Assembly: GCA_006384855.1 (NCBI GenBank) | Contig: VCJN01001640.1 | Location: forward strand, 1 to 64,000 | Length of the DNA stretch: 64,000 nt | Source of the DNA: Tetraselmis striata | Lineage: Eukaryota > Chlorophyta > Chlorodendrophyceae > Chlorodendrales > Chlorodendraceae | Reading direction: 5' to 3' | Made by a program: the position numbers and the translations under genes | The notes under the pieces: model-generated | The model's database searches: none | Told to the model about the DNA's origin: nothing | The model's input: only the letters and a program-made list of their open reading frames with translations | Shown here: piece after piece, positions 63,780-64,000 of the stretch | Numbering within the stretch: the first letter of the stretch is position 1 | How the letters are laid out: every line of letters begins with the position of its first letter

Positions 63780-64000
63780 ATGGCGGCTCAACGACTGCGC
63801 GCCTTGTTGGCCCGCTTCCCTGGCCGCCGGTGCCTGCACATCGGCGCGGCGCGCGACGCGGACGTGGTGGTGGTGGGCGGTGGCCACGCCGGGTGCGAGG
63901 CGGCGGCGGCGGCGGTCCGCCGCGGAGCGCGCACCGCGCTTGTCAGCCCCGCGCCGGGCCGCAGCCTGGGCGAGATGAGCTGCAACCCCAGCATCGGCGG
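63780..64000 (+). CDS. MTO1: MTO1/MnmG tRNA uridine-modifying protein (5' part, cut by window end)
   Basis: FAD-dependent subunit that, with MSS1/MnmE, forms 5-carboxymethylaminomethyl- or taurinomethyl-uridine at position 34 of mitochondrial (or plastid) tRNAs. ATG 63780 opens a frame running off the window. An Arg/Leu-rich N-terminus of about 28 residues suits an organelle presequence. Then comes the FAD Rossmann motif [18 protein letters not shown] and the family signature [12 protein letters not shown]. No intron in the visible part. Confidence 0.92.
   Translation, partial: MAAQRLRALLARFPGRRCLHIGAARDADVVVVGGGHAGCEAAAAAVRRGARTALVSPAPGRSLGEMSCNPSIG

Noticed and set aside
1..64000. Ribosomal RNA genes, riboswitches or bacterial operon structure
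   Set aside because: No rRNA-like or riboswitch-like sequence was seen; spliced host genes and the PLV account for the coding content.

Overview
The window is nuclear DNA of a flagellated eukaryotic microbe, most likely an alga. The genes are GC-rich and cut by short GT-AG introns. They encode mitochondrial proteins (HIG1, COX6B, MTO1/MnmG, a bacterial-type isoleucyl-tRNA synthetase), two cilium/flagellum-type proteins, a site-2-protease-like membrane protein and a membrane-anchored sialidase-fold protein. Lineage cannot be fixed from the sequence alone. Long homopolymeric C/G tracts (about 17-30 nt) are scattered through the host DNA. Those inside recognised introns are C-runs on the sense strand, often right after the 5' splice site.

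Layout. 0.3-25 kb: host genes in both orientations: IleRS (-), HIG1 protein (+), EF-hand flagellar-type protein (-), sialidase-fold type II membrane protein (+, 15 exons modelled), COX6B (-), M50B-like protein (-), CCDC112/148-like coiled-coil protein (+). 25.5-37.7 kb: repeat-rich accessory DNA. It holds a decayed tyrosine-recombinase element with about 175-bp direct repeats and a gag-like ORF, a repeat family rich in CGTAAT words with a C2HC-finger ORF, other transposon debris and a 350-bp tandem duplication. 38,105-58,191: a near-complete, intron-free Polinton-like virus (PLV) with terminal inverted repeats of 1.1-1.2 kb. 58,978-63,600: a Mutator-like element with 29-bp terminal repeats, a perfect 9-bp target duplication and a large intron filled by a 62-bp minisatellite. 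63,780 to the end: first exon of MTO1/MnmG.

The PLV carries a full replication and virion set: a TVpol-like polymerase fused to an SF3 helicase, a tyrosine-recombinase integrase, a C5-cytosine methyltransferase, a major capsid protein, a minor-capsid candidate, a second structural protein, a FtsK/HerA (A32-like) packaging ATPase, a collagen-like fibre and two fibronectin-III-like surface proteins. Capsid, ATPase and small virion genes form a tight leftward block (50.3-56.2 kb). Replication genes run rightward on the left side. A 115-aa gene is duplicated because it lies inside the repeats. A 240-bp module bounded by GTTTCTG-type inverted ends occurs in both repeats and once internally. Several PLV genes are broken by single-base shifts, mostly of the type expected from one lost base, and two virion genes hold an in-frame TAG. 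Host genes show similar local shifts, so consensus error and real decay must be separated before the element is called dead.
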